DNA from: Pseudonocardia alaniniphila
GTDB taxonomy: Bacteria > Actinomycetota > Actinomycetes > Mycobacteriales > Pseudonocardiaceae
Assembly (NCBI RefSeq): GCF_022524485.1
Contig: NZ_JAKXMK010000037.1
Coordinates: forward strand, 1-64,000
Direction: 5' to 3'
DNA: 64,000 nt
Made by a program: the position numbers and the translations under genes. Below the pieces are notes generated by a model. The model did not search any database, had not been told where the DNA came from, and saw only the letters and a program-made list of their open reading frames with translations. Positions 32,788 to 41,485 of this stretch are shown piece after piece (within the stretch, counting starts at the first letter, position 1; each line of letters starts with the position of its first letter).

Positions 32788-32886
32788 CGGAACCCCTGTC
32801 GGAGTCGAATACCTGTTGGACGACAGTTTTCGACGTGATCCAGCCGCTTCCGATGACCGACGGGTTACGTCGTCGTTGCCGGATAA

Positions 32887-32900
32887 CTGTCATGTGACAG
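32887..32900. promoter_or_regulatory. CTGTCA-TG-TGACAG palindrome, candidate TetR operator
   Basis: Perfect 6-bp arms (32887-32892 and 32895-32900) in the 140-bp gap between the permease operon and the divergent TetR gene, 27 bp before the TetR start. Position and symmetry suit a TetR-dimer site controlling both directions. Confidence 0.5.
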
Positions 32901-32927
32901 GGAGATGACGCGTGGCAGGATCGGCGC

Positions 32928-33599
32928 GTGACCTCCGGACCCGGCCGTCCCCGGCACACCGGGCCGTTGCGGCCGGGCAGCACCGGGCGCGAGCAGATCC
33001 TCGACGCCGCGGCCGAGCTGTTCACGGTGCAGGGCTTCGCCTACACGTCCACGCGCGCCATCGCCGAGGCCGTCGGCATCCGGCAGGCGTCGCTGTACCA
33101 CCACTTCGCGACGAAGGACGACATCCTCGACGCGCTGCTGTCGAGCACCGTGATCCCCGTGCTGCCCGTGGCCGACGCGCTGCTGCGTTACGAGGTCACG
33201 ACACCCGAACAGGCCGCGGCCCGGCTCTTCGCACTGGCGCTGCACGACGGCGGGCAGCTCGCCGCCGCGCCGTGGAACGTCGGCGTCCTGTACCTGGCAC
33301 CGGAGCTGCGCCGCCCCCGGTTCCTACCGTTCCAGGCCGCCCGCGAGCGGCTGCGCCACTGCTACGTCACGGCGGCCGAGGCGCTCACGGGAGGCCCGTC
33401 TCCGGCGGGTGACCTGGCCTTCCGGCTCGTCGAGTCGATCGTCAACCTGCGCGCCGACGGCCTCGCCGTCCCCGAATCGCCCCGGCAGGTCGCCGCCGCA
33501 GGCGTTCGCATCGCGGGATGGTCGGGCGCGATGGAGCCCGTCGAGGAGGCGGCGGACCGGCTGCTGGCAGCGGAGGTCCCCGACTTGTCGCAGCGATGA
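32928..33599 (+). CDS. TetR-family regulator of the adjacent operon
   Basis: A 223-residue TetR-family protein starting at a GTG with GGCAGGA upstream. The HTH is residues about 20-65: REQILDAAAELFTVQGFAYTSTRAIAEAVGIRQASLYHHFATKDDIL. The remainder is an unspecific helical ligand domain. Its divergent position to the urea/guanidine operon and the palindrome between them suggest it controls nitrogen-compound degradation, though no inducer can be read from sequence. Confidence 0.88.
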   Translation: MTSGPGRPRHTGPLRPGSTGREQILDAAAELFTVQGFAYTSTRAIAEAVGIRQASLYHHFATKDDILDALLSSTVIPVLPVADALLRYEVTTPEQAAARLFALALHDGGQLAAAPWNVGVLYLAPELRRPRFLPFQAARERLRHCYVTAAEALTGGPSPAGDLAFRLVESIVNLRADGLAVPESPRQVAAAGVRIAGWSGAMEPVEEAADRLLAAEVPDLSQR

Positions 33600-33611
33600 G
33601 GAACACGACAG

Positions 33612-33989
33612 ATGGTCCATGATCCTCATATGGCCATCAGTCACTCCGCCTCCCACATCGACCTGGACGGGCTGCGCTTCGCCATGGTGTCGTCGACGGC
33701 GAGCGAGGTCGATCCGTCCTCGCCCACGGTCTTCGACTACCACGAGCGCGACGGCATGGTGTGGGGAGAGTACGAAGGCGACACGGTGCGTATCGGCCGC
33801 TTCGTCGGCACGCGTGTGGAGCGGCGCATCTCGATCAGCTTCACGCACGTCGTCGATGCCACGGGTGAGGTGGTGGGCGGTGCGGCGGAGAGCCGGATCG
33901 AATCGCACGACGAGGGCCTGCGACTGGTGGAGGACTTCCGCACGGCCGATGGCGATCAGGTCAGCGTCTGCGCCCAAATCCGGTCCTAG
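33612..33989 (+). CDS. Small beta-barrel protein of the 'n-acetylglutamate synthase' label family
   Basis: A 125-residue protein 12 bp after the TetR gene. The pattern LRFAMVSSTASEVDPSSPTVFDYHERDGMVWGEYEGDTVRIGRFVGTRVERRISISF matches a widespread small all-beta family often mislabelled n-acetylglutamate synthase, whose true function is not established. Alternating short strands with FDYHERDGMVWGEY as the signature. Its stop overlaps the convergent Lrp gene's stop by four bases (CTAG at 33986-33989). A second ATG six codons in is possible but lacks a ribosome site. Confidence 0.75.
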   Translation: MVHDPHMAISHSASHIDLDGLRFAMVSSTASEVDPSSPTVFDYHERDGMVWGEYEGDTVRIGRFVGTRVERRISISFTHVVDATGEVVGGAAESRIESHDEGLRLVEDFRTADGDQVSVCAQIRS

Positions 33990-34570
33990 TCGAGCCCCGC
34001 GTGGTCCTCGCCCGCCCGGATGAACCGCGTCATGCCTACCTGCTGTGTCGGGGGCGGAGAGGTCGGGACGTCTTGTGGCAGCAGATAGGGCCGCCGGACC
34101 ACCTCGTCCATCACGAGCACCGACTCCACCGCGCGGATCTCGGGCAGCACCGACAGCACGTCGGTGACGAAATGGTGCACCTCGGCCACGTCCCGGGCGC
34201 GGATGAGCAGCATCGCATCGTGCTGGCCGGTGGTGACGGCGCAGTACTCGACCTGGCTCATCTCCGTCACCCGGCGCCGGAACGAGGCCCACGTCTGCGG
34301 GCTCACCGTGACGAAGACGAGGGTGCAGATCCCGAACCCGACCTTGCGCGGGTCGACCCTGGCGCTGAAGCCGCTGATCACGCCGGAGGTGACCAGGTTC
34401 TCGACGCGTGTGTAGGCCGTGGCGCGGGAGACCCCTACCTGATCGGCGAGCGCCGACATCGAGATCCGGCCGTCGCTCCGCAGTCCGGCGAGGATCCGCT
34501 GGTCGACCTCGTCCAGCGGGGCAGCGGATCGTCCAGTTGACGGGGTGGCGGCATCCTTGCCTCTGGACAT
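33986..34570 (-). CDS. Lrp/AsnC-family transcriptional regulator
   Basis: A 194-residue regulator. Start at the ATG 34568-34570 with GAGAGGG upstream; an ATG seven codons earlier lacks one. HTH: LDEVDQRILAGLRSDGRISMSALADQVGVSRATAYTRVENLVTSGVI. The RAM/effector domain follows: CTLVFVTVSPQTWASFRRRVTEMSQVEYCAVTTGQHDAMLLIRARD. A tail of about 35 residues extends past the usual end. It diverges from the peptide ABC operon starting at 34732, the obvious candidate target: Lrp proteins typically sense amino acids and tune peptide or amino-acid uptake. Confidence 0.9.
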   Translation of the reverse strand: MSRGKDAATPSTGRSAAPLDEVDQRILAGLRSDGRISMSALADQVGVSRATAYTRVENLVTSGVISGFSARVDPRKVGFGICTLVFVTVSPQTWASFRRRVTEMSQVEYCAVTTGQHDAMLLIRARDVAEVHHFVTDVLSVLPEIRAVESVLVMDEVVRRPYLLPQDVPTSPPPTQQVGMTRFIRAGEDHAGLD

Positions 34571-34731
34571 TCTTGCCCTCTCTGGCCGCATCTGATCACG
34601 TTCATCCGACGTGATCGATCGTTACTGGACGAGCTGTGACCAGTGCAGCATGATGCTGCCGAATCGTCTAGTTGACGCTGTCTGCGGGCGCAATCCGTCG
34701 AGCCGCGACAAGCGTGTGCGCGGAGGTACAC

Positions 34732-36336
34732 ATGATCGGTCCGATGTCCGTCCGCGGCCGCGGCCGCTCGATGGCGCTGGCTGCAGTCGCCGCGCTCGTG
34801 GCCGTGACCGTTGCCGCCTGCGGGTCCGGATCGTCCGACGCCAGCGGCGATGCGGGCGGTGGCACGCTCGTCGTCGACGCGAGCTTCGACCTCAAGACGA
34901 TCGACCCGGGCCGCGAGTACGAACTGACCGGCCAGATGCTCACCAAGGGCATGTACGAGACGCTGCTGACCTTCGCGAACAACGACCTGACCAAGCCGGT
35001 CGGCGAACTCGCGACGTCCTATGAGCTCTCGCCGGACGCGACGACGCTGACCCTGCCGCTGGCGCAGGGGCGCGTCTTCTCCGACGGCACCCCGATCACC
35101 GCCGACGACGTGGTGTTCTCCCTGCAGCGCCTCATCGGCTTGAAGGGCAACCCGTCGTTCCTGCTCGACGGCGTCACCGTGGCCAAGAAGGACGCCACCA
35201 CGGTGGTGCTCACCAGCGCGAAGCCGAACCCGGCCCTGCCGTTCATCCTGCCCAACCCGGCGCTGTCGATCGTCAACTCGAAGGTCGTCACGGCGCACGG
35301 CGGCACCACCGACGACAAGGACGCCGCCGAGGGGTATCTCAACGGCGCATCCGCGGGATCCGGCCCGTACGTCCTCAAGTCGCTCGACGTGGCCAGTCAG
35401 GCCGTGCTGACCCGGAACACTGCGTACAACGGCCCGGACAAGCCCGCTTACGGCACCGTCGTGATCCGCAACGTCAAGGCGGCCACCCAGGCGCTCAACG
35501 TCCAGAAGGGCGACTCCCAGGTCGCGCTCGACCTCTCCGGCGACCAGGTGAAGGGCCTCGACACGAGCAAGGTCACCATCACCAGCGGCGCGTCCGCATA
35601 CACGATCTTCCTGCTGCTCAACCAGAGCGCCGAGGTGTCGCCCGCCACCAGCAACCCCCAGTACGTCTCGGCGGTGAAGAAGGCCATCGACTACGCCGGG
35701 TTGCTGGGCGTGGCCGGCACGGGCTCCGTGCAGCCCGCGGGCGTCATCCCGTCGATGATCGCGGGCACGCTGCCCGCCGCCGACGCCCTCAAGCAGGACG
35801 TGGAGGGGGCCAAGGCCGATCTCGCCGCGAGCGGGATGGCGGGCCAGAAGCCCAAGCTCGCCTACCCGAGCGACCTCACGCTGGGCGGCCTGAGCTTCCA
35901 GACACTCGCCGAGAGGCTGCAGTCCCAGCTCGCCGCCGCAGGCATCGCGGTCGACCTGGCGCCCGCCCCCGTGGCCACCGAGCTGGACAACTATCGCAAC
36001 GGCAAGGAGCAGATGGGGCTCTGGTACTGGGGCCCGGACTTCCCGGACCCTTCCAACTACCTCGCCTTCGCTCCCGGCGGCCTGATCGGCAAGCGTGCGA
36101 ACTGGCTCGCCGCGGCGGCGCCGGACATCGACACGGTGGCCACCACAGCGGGGACCACGGTCGACACCGCGCAGCGCGATGCTGTCTACCAGCAGTTCCA
36201 GGAGAGCCTCAACGCCTCCGGCCCGTTCATCCCGCTCGTGCAGCCGCCGTCCAACATCGTCACGGCGGCGTCGGTGACGGGTGCGGCGTACAACCCGATC
36301 TGGACGGTCGATCTCGGTGCCATCGGAGCCAAGTAG
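34732..36336 (+). CDS. ABC transporter peptide-binding lipoprotein (SBP_bac_5)
   Basis: A 534-residue extracellular solute-binding protein of the DppA/OppA class. The ATG at 34732 with CGGAGGTA upstream gives a signal peptide ending in the lipobox VAAC (Cys about residue 27). Family motifs include LVVDASFDLKTIDPGREYELTGQMLTKGMYETLL, DGTPITADDVVFSLQRL, and GPYVLKSLDVASQAVLTRNTAYNG. First gene of a five-gene operon with two permeases and two ATPases; binds di- or oligopeptides or another large cation such as a metal chelate or opine. Specificity cannot be read. Confidence 0.93.
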   Translation: MIGPMSVRGRGRSMALAAVAALVAVTVAACGSGSSDASGDAGGGTLVVDASFDLKTIDPGREYELTGQMLTKGMYETLLTFANNDLTKPVGELATSYELSPDATTLTLPLAQGRVFSDGTPITADDVVFSLQRLIGLKGNPSFLLDGVTVAKKDATTVVLTSAKPNPALPFILPNPALSIVNSKVVTAHGGTTDDKDAAEGYLNGASAGSGPYVLKSLDVASQAVLTRNTAYNGPDKPAYGTVVIRNVKAATQALNVQKGDSQVALDLSGDQVKGLDTSKVTITSGASAYTIFLLLNQSAEVSPATSNPQYVSAVKKAIDYAGLLGVAGTGSVQPAGVIPSMIAGTLPAADALKQDVEGAKADLAASGMAGQKPKLAYPSDLTLGGLSFQTLAERLQSQLAAAGIAVDLAPAPVATELDNYRNGKEQMGLWYWGPDFPDPSNYLAFAPGGLIGKRANWLAAAAPDIDTVATTAGTTVDTAQRDAVYQQFQESLNASGPFIPLVQPPSNIVTAASVTGAAYNPIWTVDLGAIGAK

Positions 36337-37414
36337 CCCGGCCGAGGGCACGGGCGCGGGCACAAGCACGGCCACGAATACGAACCGGGCCGGGCACCCG
36401 CTGGTCCGGTACGTGCTGCGCCGCATCGCGGTGTCGGCGCTGCTCGTCGTCGGCGTCACGCTGGTGACGTTCGTGCTGACGAACCTCGTGCCCGGCGACA
36501 CCGTCGCGGCCAACCTGGGGCAGCAGGCGGCGGAGGACCCGACGATCGTGGCGGCCTACCGCGCGCACTACGGGCTCGACAGGCCGCTGCCGGAGCAGTA
36601 CGTGACCTACCTCGGGAACCTGGTGCGCGGCGACCTCGGGGAGTCGCAGCAGACCCACCGGTCGGTCGTGGCGGACCTGTCGGCCGCGGTGCCCGCCACG
36701 TTGGAGATCGCGATCGGCGCGATCGTGCTGTCGATCCTGATCGGTGTCGGACTCGGGGTGGTGGCCGCGGTACGGCGCGGGCACCTGACCGACAGCGCGC
36801 TGCGGCTGGTGTCGTTGGTGGGCATCTCCGTGCCGACGTTCTGGCTGGCGATGGTGGCGTTCTACGTCTTCTCCTACCAGCTCGACATCGCTCCCGGATC
36901 GGGCCGGCTCTCCCCGGCCACCACCGCGCCGCCGGACGTGACCGGCCTGTACACAGTGGACTCGCTTCTCGCCGGGCAGTGGGTGACGTTCGGCGACGCC
37001 GTTGCGCACCTGATGCTGCCCACCCTGGTGCTGACGCTCTACACAGTGGGGCTGCTCACCCGGTTCACCCGCTCGGCCGTGCTGGAGGTGCTCGACCAGG
37101 ACTACGTCCGCTCGGCCCGGGCGAAGGGTCTGCCGGGACGCGCGGTGCTCGGTCGCTACGTCCTGCGCGCGGCGCTGGTGCCGATCCTGACGGTGGTCGG
37201 CCTGGCGTTCGGCGCTCTACTGTCGGGCACGGTGCTGGTGGAACAGATCTTCTCGTGGCCGGGTATGGGCTCCTACGCCTACCAGGCGGCGTCACACCTC
37301 GACCTGCCGGGAGTGATGGGTGTGGGGCTGGTCGTCGGCGTGATCTACGTCGTGATCAACCTGGTCGTCGACCTGCTCTACGGCGTGATCGATCCCCGGG
37401 TGCGGGTCACATGA
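36317..37414 (+). CDS. DppB-like ABC transporter permease
   Basis: A 365-residue permease with the DppB plan: YVLRRIAVSALLVVGVTLVTFVLTNLVPGDTVAANLG at the N terminus, PLPEQYVTYLGNLVRGDLGES, six membrane helices and the EAA loop DYVRSARAKGLPGRAVLGRYVLRAALVPILTVVG. The GTG at 36317 overlaps the binding-protein stop by 20 nt; a GTG at 36281 in the same frame would add 12 residues. Neither has a strong ribosome site, so coupling to the upstream gene is likely. It ends at an ATGA overlap with the next permease. Confidence 0.9.
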   Translation: MPSEPSSPAEGTGAGTSTATNTNRAGHPLVRYVLRRIAVSALLVVGVTLVTFVLTNLVPGDTVAANLGQQAAEDPTIVAAYRAHYGLDRPLPEQYVTYLGNLVRGDLGESQQTHRSVVADLSAAVPATLEIAIGAIVLSILIGVGLGVVAAVRRGHLTDSALRLVSLVGISVPTFWLAMVAFYVFSYQLDIAPGSGRLSPATTAPPDVTGLYTVDSLLAGQWVTFGDAVAHLMLPTLVLTLYTVGLLTRFTRSAVLEVLDQDYVRSARAKGLPGRAVLGRYVLRAALVPILTVVGLAFGALLSGTVLVEQIFSWPGMGSYAYQAASHLDLPGVMGVGLVVGVIYVVINLVVDLLYGVIDPRVRVT

Positions 37415-38328
37415 GCTCGTCGTCGGACGCGGCCGCGATCGGCACGGAACCGCTGCGCTCGAGCGGCCTGCTGGCGCGGTTCACCAAGCGGATACCCCAG
37501 GCCTGGCGCACCCCGCTGGGGATCACCGGCGCGGCGGTGGCGGTGCTGTGGATCCTCGTCGCCGTCCTCGGGCCCGCCCTGTGGCCCTACGGCCCCCTGG
37601 CCCAGGACTTCCTTCGCCTGGAGGCGCCCAGCGGCGCGCACTGGTTCGGCACCGACGAGCTGGGCCGCGACGTGTTCACCCGCGTGCTGGCAGGCGCCCA
37701 GGTGACCGTCCCACTCGCGCTGCTGCTCGTCGGGCTGTCGGTGGTCATCGGCGGCATCCTCGGACTGGCCGCGGGCTTCTTCGGGCGCTGGGTCGATGAG
37801 ACCGTGATGCGGCTGACCGACCTGGTGATGGCGTTCCCCATCGTCATCCTCGCCATGGTGGTGGCCGCGGCGCTCGGAGCGAGCCTGGTCAACGCGGTGC
37901 TGGCCGCCCTGGTCGTGTCATGGCCCGCGTACGCCCGCGTGACGCGGGGGCTCGTGGTGGGTGTCCGGACCGCCGACTACGTGCTGGCCGACCGGCTGCT
38001 CGGCTTCTCCGCCCTGCGGTCGCTGCGCACCGACATCGTCCCGATGGTGGTGGGGCCGGTGCTGATCCTCGCGACCCTGGACATCGGCACCGCGACACTG
38101 CTGCTCTCGGGCCTGTCGTTCCTCGGTCTCGGGGCGAAGCCGCCCACCGCCGAGTGGGGTTCCATGGTCTCCACCGCGGTCCAGAACTTCGACTCGTGGT
38201 GGCTCGGCGTGTTCCCCGGCCTGGCCATCCTCACCGTCGTGATGGCGTTCAACTTCCTCGGCGACGCGCTACGCGACGCCCTGGACCCGCGCACCGCGGG
38301 CGTCCTCGGAAAGGCCGAGACTCGATGA
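37411..38328 (+). CDS. DppC-like ABC transporter permease
   Basis: A 305-residue permease whose ATG overlaps the DppB-like stop (ATGA). The OppC-type N-terminal helix ITGAAVAVLWILVAVLGPALWP is followed by HWFGTDELGRDVFTRVLAGAQ, the hallmark of the DppC/OppC group. The EAA loop is DYVLADRLLGFSALRSLRTDIVPMVVGPVLILATLDIG. It ends GKAETR-stop in the first unit of a 17-bp tandem repeat that carries the junction to the ATPase gene. Confidence 0.93.
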   Translation: MSSSSDAAAIGTEPLRSSGLLARFTKRIPQAWRTPLGITGAAVAVLWILVAVLGPALWPYGPLAQDFLRLEAPSGAHWFGTDELGRDVFTRVLAGAQVTVPLALLLVGLSVVIGGILGLAAGFFGRWVDETVMRLTDLVMAFPIVILAMVVAAALGASLVNAVLAALVVSWPAYARVTRGLVVGVRTADYVLADRLLGFSALRSLRTDIVPMVVGPVLILATLDIGTATLLLSGLSFLGLGAKPPTAEWGSMVSTAVQNFDSWWLGVFPGLAILTVVMAFNFLGDALRDALDPRTAGVLGKAETR

Positions 38329-38403
38329 CGGCGGCGACTCGATGACGGCGGCGACTCGATGACGGCGGCGACTCGATGACGGCGGCGACTCGATGACGGT
38401 GCT
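38319..38403 (+). repeat. 17-bp tandem repeat = chain of four coupled MTAATR mini-ORFs
   Basis: Four exact units of GACTCGATGACGGCGGC start at 38319, 38336, 38353 and 38370, and a fifth, diverging after GACTCGATGACGG, starts at 38387. Each unit contains ATGA. Reading from each ATG (38325, 38342, 38359, 38376) gives the six-residue ORF MTAATR followed by a TGA that overlaps the next ATG. The chain runs from the DppC stop to the DppD ATG at 38393. Confidence 0.85.
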
Positions 38404-39208
38404 GGACATCGCCCGTCTCACGCTCTCCATCGGCGGCAACGAGATCTTGCGCGGCGTGGACCTGCGCCTGGAGGCGGGCCGGATCCAGGGGCTGGCCGGG
38501 GAGTCCGGGTCGGGCAAGACGATGACGGGGCTCGCGGTCATGGGACTGCTTCCCTCCGGGGCGCGGGCCACGGGGCGCATCACCTACGGCGACCAGGAAC
38601 TCCTCGGGCTTCCCCCGGGCCGGCGCAACGCCCTGCGTGGCAACGAGATCGCCATGGTGTTCCAGGACCCGTCCACGAGCCTGCATCCGATGCTCAGCAT
38701 CGGCGCGCAGACCACCGACCACCTGCGCCACCACCTCCGGCTCGGCCGGGCAGCCGCGCGCGAACGGGCTGTCGAGCTGCTTTCCCGGGTGCGCATCCCC
38801 GATCCGGCGGGTGCGCTGCGCCGCTACCCCCACCAGTTCTCCGGCGGGCAGCGTCAGCGGATCGCGATCGCCATCGCACTGGCCTGCTCGCCCAAGGTCC
38901 TCATCGCCGACGAGCCCACCACCGCGCTCGACGTCACCGTGCAGGCCGGGGTGCTGCACCTGCTGCGCGACCTGGCGTCGGAGATGGGCCTGGCCGTGCT
39001 GCTCGTGACGCACGACCTGGGCGTCATGAGCGCGGTGGCCGACCGGGTCGCGGTGATGCGGCACGGCGAGGTCGTGGAGGACGGCGAACGCCATCAGGTG
39101 TTCACCGCCCCCGCACACCCCTACACCGCGTCGCTGCTGGCGAGCCTGCCCGGCGCCGCAGGCGGCGTGCAGAGCCTCGACGACGTGCGCGCGCTGGAGG
39201 CGATGTGA
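38393..39208 (+). CDS. DppD-like ABC transporter ATPase
   Basis: A 271-residue ATPase. Walker A GESGSGKT near residues 42-49, Q-loop VFQDPSTSLHPMLSIG, signature FSGGQRQRIAIAIALA, Walker B VLIADEPTTALDVTVQ, H-loop VTHDLGV. The C-terminal stretch FTAPAHPYTASLLASLPG is typical of the oligopeptide ATPases. It is shorter than many DppD proteins (about 320), lacking most of the C-terminal extension with the iron-sulfur cysteines. No Shine-Dalgarno precedes the ATG; translation must arrive through the mini-ORF chain upstream. Confidence 0.93.
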   Translation: MTVLDIARLTLSIGGNEILRGVDLRLEAGRIQGLAGESGSGKTMTGLAVMGLLPSGARATGRITYGDQELLGLPPGRRNALRGNEIAMVFQDPSTSLHPMLSIGAQTTDHLRHHLRLGRAAARERAVELLSRVRIPDPAGALRRYPHQFSGGQRQRIAIAIALACSPKVLIADEPTTALDVTVQAGVLHLLRDLASEMGLAVLLVTHDLGVMSAVADRVAVMRHGEVVEDGERHQVFTAPAHPYTASLLASLPGAAGGVQSLDDVRALEAM

Positions 39209-39355
39209 GCGAGCTTGCGAGCGAACCATTAGGCACAGCAGCTCCGCGAGCGTGGCCGTCGAGCGTCGGCGAGGGGGTGATGTGAGCGAGCTTGCGAGCG
39301 AACCATTAGGCACAGCAGCTCCGCGAGCGTGGCCGACGAGCCTCAGCGAGGAGGC
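39202..39355 (+). repeat. 77-bp tandem duplication encoding two coupled 26-residue mini-ORFs
   Basis: Units 39202-39278 and 39279-39355 are about 90% identical (GATGTGAGCGAGCTTGCGAG at both starts). Each encodes a 26-residue ORF beginning VSELASEPLGTAAPRAWP: 39205-39285 and 39282-39362. The first starts as GTGA on the DppD stop, its TGA overlaps the second GTG, and the second's TGA overlaps the DppF GTG at 39359. Confidence 0.8.
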
Positions 39356-39358
39356 GAC

Positions 39359-40183
39359 GTGAGCAGGCTGCTCGACGTGACGGGGCTGCGCGTGACCTAC
39401 CGCGGCCGCCCGCCGGTGCGGGCCGTCGACGGCGTCGATCTCGCGGTGGAGGCCGGCCAGGTCGTGGGCCTGGTGGGGGAGTCGGGGTGCGGCAAGTCCA
39501 CCATCGCCCGTGCCGTCTGCGGTCTGGTGAAGCCGGCGGGGGGCACCGTGACCTTCGACGGCATGCCCGTCGCACCGCTCGGGCTGCGCCGCCGCCCGCC
39601 CGCGCTCACCCGCGTCCAGATGGTGTTCCAGGACCCGTACGCCTCGCTGCACCCCCGGCGCGCGATCGGGGTGCAGATCGGCGACGGGGTGCGCGCAGCC
39701 GTCGCCCGAGGTGCCGCGCCCTCCGAGCCCGCGGAGTGGCTGCGGCGGGTCGGGCTGGACCCCGACGCCGCCCGGCGCTACCCCCACGAGTTCTCCGGCG
39801 GCCAACGCCAGCGCATCGCGATCGCCCGTGCCCTGGCGGCGCGGCCGGACCTGCTCATCGGCGACGAGCCGATCTCGGCGCTCGACGCGTCGACGCAGGC
39901 GGTCGTGGCGGCGCTGATGCGCGACCTCGCGGTGGACAGCGGAGCCGGACTGCTGTTCATCTCCCACGACCTGTCGGTGGTACGGCTGATCGCCGACCGG
40001 CTCGTGGTCATGTACCGGGGGCGGGTCGTCGAGTCGGGCCCTGCCCAGGAGATCTGGAGCGACCCGCAACACCCGTACACCCAAGCGCTGCTGGCGGCGG
40101 TTCCGGTGCCCGACGGCTCCGGACGGATGCCCGCACCGCCCGTCGACGATGCGAGGTACCCGCAGGAGGCGGTCCTACGCTGA
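39359..40183 (+). CDS. DppF-like ABC transporter ATPase
   Basis: A 274-residue ATPase, last gene of the peptide operon. The GTG at 39359 is preceded by GAGGAGG and overlaps the second mini-ORF stop; the open frame reaches ten codons further. Walker A GESGCGKS, Q-loop MVFQDPYASLHPRRAIG, signature FSGGQRQRIAIARALA, Walker B LLIGDEPISALDAST, and SHDLSVVRLIADRLVVMYRGRVVESG. It ends WSDPQHPYTQALLAAVP and continues a short tail that overlaps the convergent MFS gene by nine bases. Confidence 0.93.
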   Translation: MSRLLDVTGLRVTYRGRPPVRAVDGVDLAVEAGQVVGLVGESGCGKSTIARAVCGLVKPAGGTVTFDGMPVAPLGLRRRPPALTRVQMVFQDPYASLHPRRAIGVQIGDGVRAAVARGAAPSEPAEWLRRVGLDPDAARRYPHEFSGGQRQRIAIARALAARPDLLIGDEPISALDASTQAVVAALMRDLAVDSGAGLLFISHDLSVVRLIADRLVVMYRGRVVESGPAQEIWSDPQHPYTQALLAAVPVPDGSGRMPAPPVDDARYPQEAVLR

Positions 40184-41485
40184 TCGTTCGGGTCGTAGCA
40201 GCAGGACGGTCACCACAGCCAGCAGCATGAACCCGGCCACCACGAACATGCCCGCCCGGAAGCTGCCGGTGAGGTCCTGCAGCCATCCGGTGAGATACGG
40301 CGCGACGAAGCCGCTGAGATTGCCGAACGAGTTGATCAGGGCGATCCCGGCCGCCGCGCCGACACCGGTGAGGAACTGGCTCGGGAGCTGCCAGATCACA
40401 GGGGTCACCGCGAAGACCCCCGCTGCGCAGAGTGTCATCGCGGCCATGACGAGGTAGGGCGAGCCGAGGTAGAGCGCCACCGCGACGCTCAGCGCCCCGA
40501 TCGACGCCGGCACCGCGATGTGCAGTCGCCGTTCGCCGGTGCGGTCGGAGTGGCGGGCGTTCAGCACCATGACCACCGACGCGACGAGGTACGGCACGGC
40601 GGTGATCAGCCCGATCTCGACGAGGGAGAACCGGACGCCGAACCGCGCCTGCAGCCCCGACACCACCTGGGGGAGGAAGAACGCGAGCACGTACAGCCCG
40701 AACGCGGCGCCGAAGTAGATGACCGACAGCGCGATGACCCGCGGGTCGCCCACGCCGGCGCGCAGCCCGGTCTGCTGCGGCACCCGGGCGCCGTCCTCCT
40801 GCGCGATCCGCTGTTCCAGGGCGTGCTGCTGTGTTGCGGTGAGCCAGCGCGCGCGGCTCGGCCGTTCCGGCAGCAGCAGGAGGACCAGCACGCCCACGAG
40901 CAGCGCCGGGATGCCCTCGACGAAGAACATGAACCGCCATCCGGCGCCGAAGCCGAGCGCTCCGTCGCCGTTCTGGATGAGCAGTGTGGAGATCGGCGCG
41001 CCGAGCACCGACGACAGCGGCACGGCCAGGAAGAACAGCGCCGTGACCTTCGCCCGCCGCGCCCGCGGGAACCAGTAGGTCAGATACAGGATGACGCCCG
41101 GGAGGAAGCCGGCCTCGGCGACGCCGAGCAGGAAGCGCACGATGTAGAAGCTGATCTCGCCCTGCACGAACGCCGTGGCGGACGCGATCAGCCCCCACGT
41201 GATCATGATCCGCGCGATCCAGATGCGGGCGCCGACGCGGTGCAGGATGACGTTGCTCGGCACCTCGAAGAAGAAATACCCCACGAAGAACAGCCCGGCC
41301 CCGAACCCGTACGCCGCCGAGGACAACCCCAGATCGGTGTTCATCGTCAGTGCCGCGAACCCGACGTTCACGCGGTCCACGTAGTTCAGCAGATAACACA
41401 GGCCCAGCAACGGCAGCAGCCGCCACATGGCCGTACGCACCGCCGTCTCGACCGCCCGGTCCGTCGTCACGTCCGCCGCAGTCAT
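40175..41485 (-). CDS. MFS transporter, anion:cation symporter type
   Basis: A 436-residue twelve-helix transporter of the ACS family. Start at the ATG 41483-41485; the longer frame to 41674 is not protein-like. Diagnostic motifs: LLGLCYLLNYVDRVNVGFAALTMNTDLGLSSAAYGFGAGLFFVGYFFFEVPSNVILHRVGARIWIARIMITWG and FLLGVAEAGFLPGVILYLTYWFPRARRAK. These proteins import organic anions such as phthalate, tartrate, nicotinate or aromatic acids by proton symport. It stands alone, convergent with the peptide ABC operon. Confidence 0.93.
   Translation of the reverse strand: MTAADVTTDRAVETAVRTAMWRLLPLLGLCYLLNYVDRVNVGFAALTMNTDLGLSSAAYGFGAGLFFVGYFFFEVPSNVILHRVGARIWIARIMITWGLIASATAFVQGEISFYIVRFLLGVAEAGFLPGVILYLTYWFPRARRAKVTALFFLAVPLSSVLGAPISTLLIQNGDGALGFGAGWRFMFFVEGIPALLVGVLVLLLLPERPSRARWLTATQQHALEQRIAQEDGARVPQQTGLRAGVGDPRVIALSVIYFGAAFGLYVLAFFLPQVVSGLQARFGVRFSLVEIGLITAVPYLVASVVMVLNARHSDRTGERRLHIAVPASIGALSVAVALYLGSPYLVMAAMTLCAAGVFAVTPVIWQLPSQFLTGVGAAAGIALINSFGNLSGFVAPYLTGWLQDLTGSFRAGMFVVAGFMLLAVVTVLLLRPERSA

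Noticed and set aside
32788..32927. Guanidine riboswitch upstream of the permease
   Set aside because: I looked for the conserved guanidine-I blocks on the minus strand and found only an isolated AGGGGTTCCG-like string; the rest does not fit.
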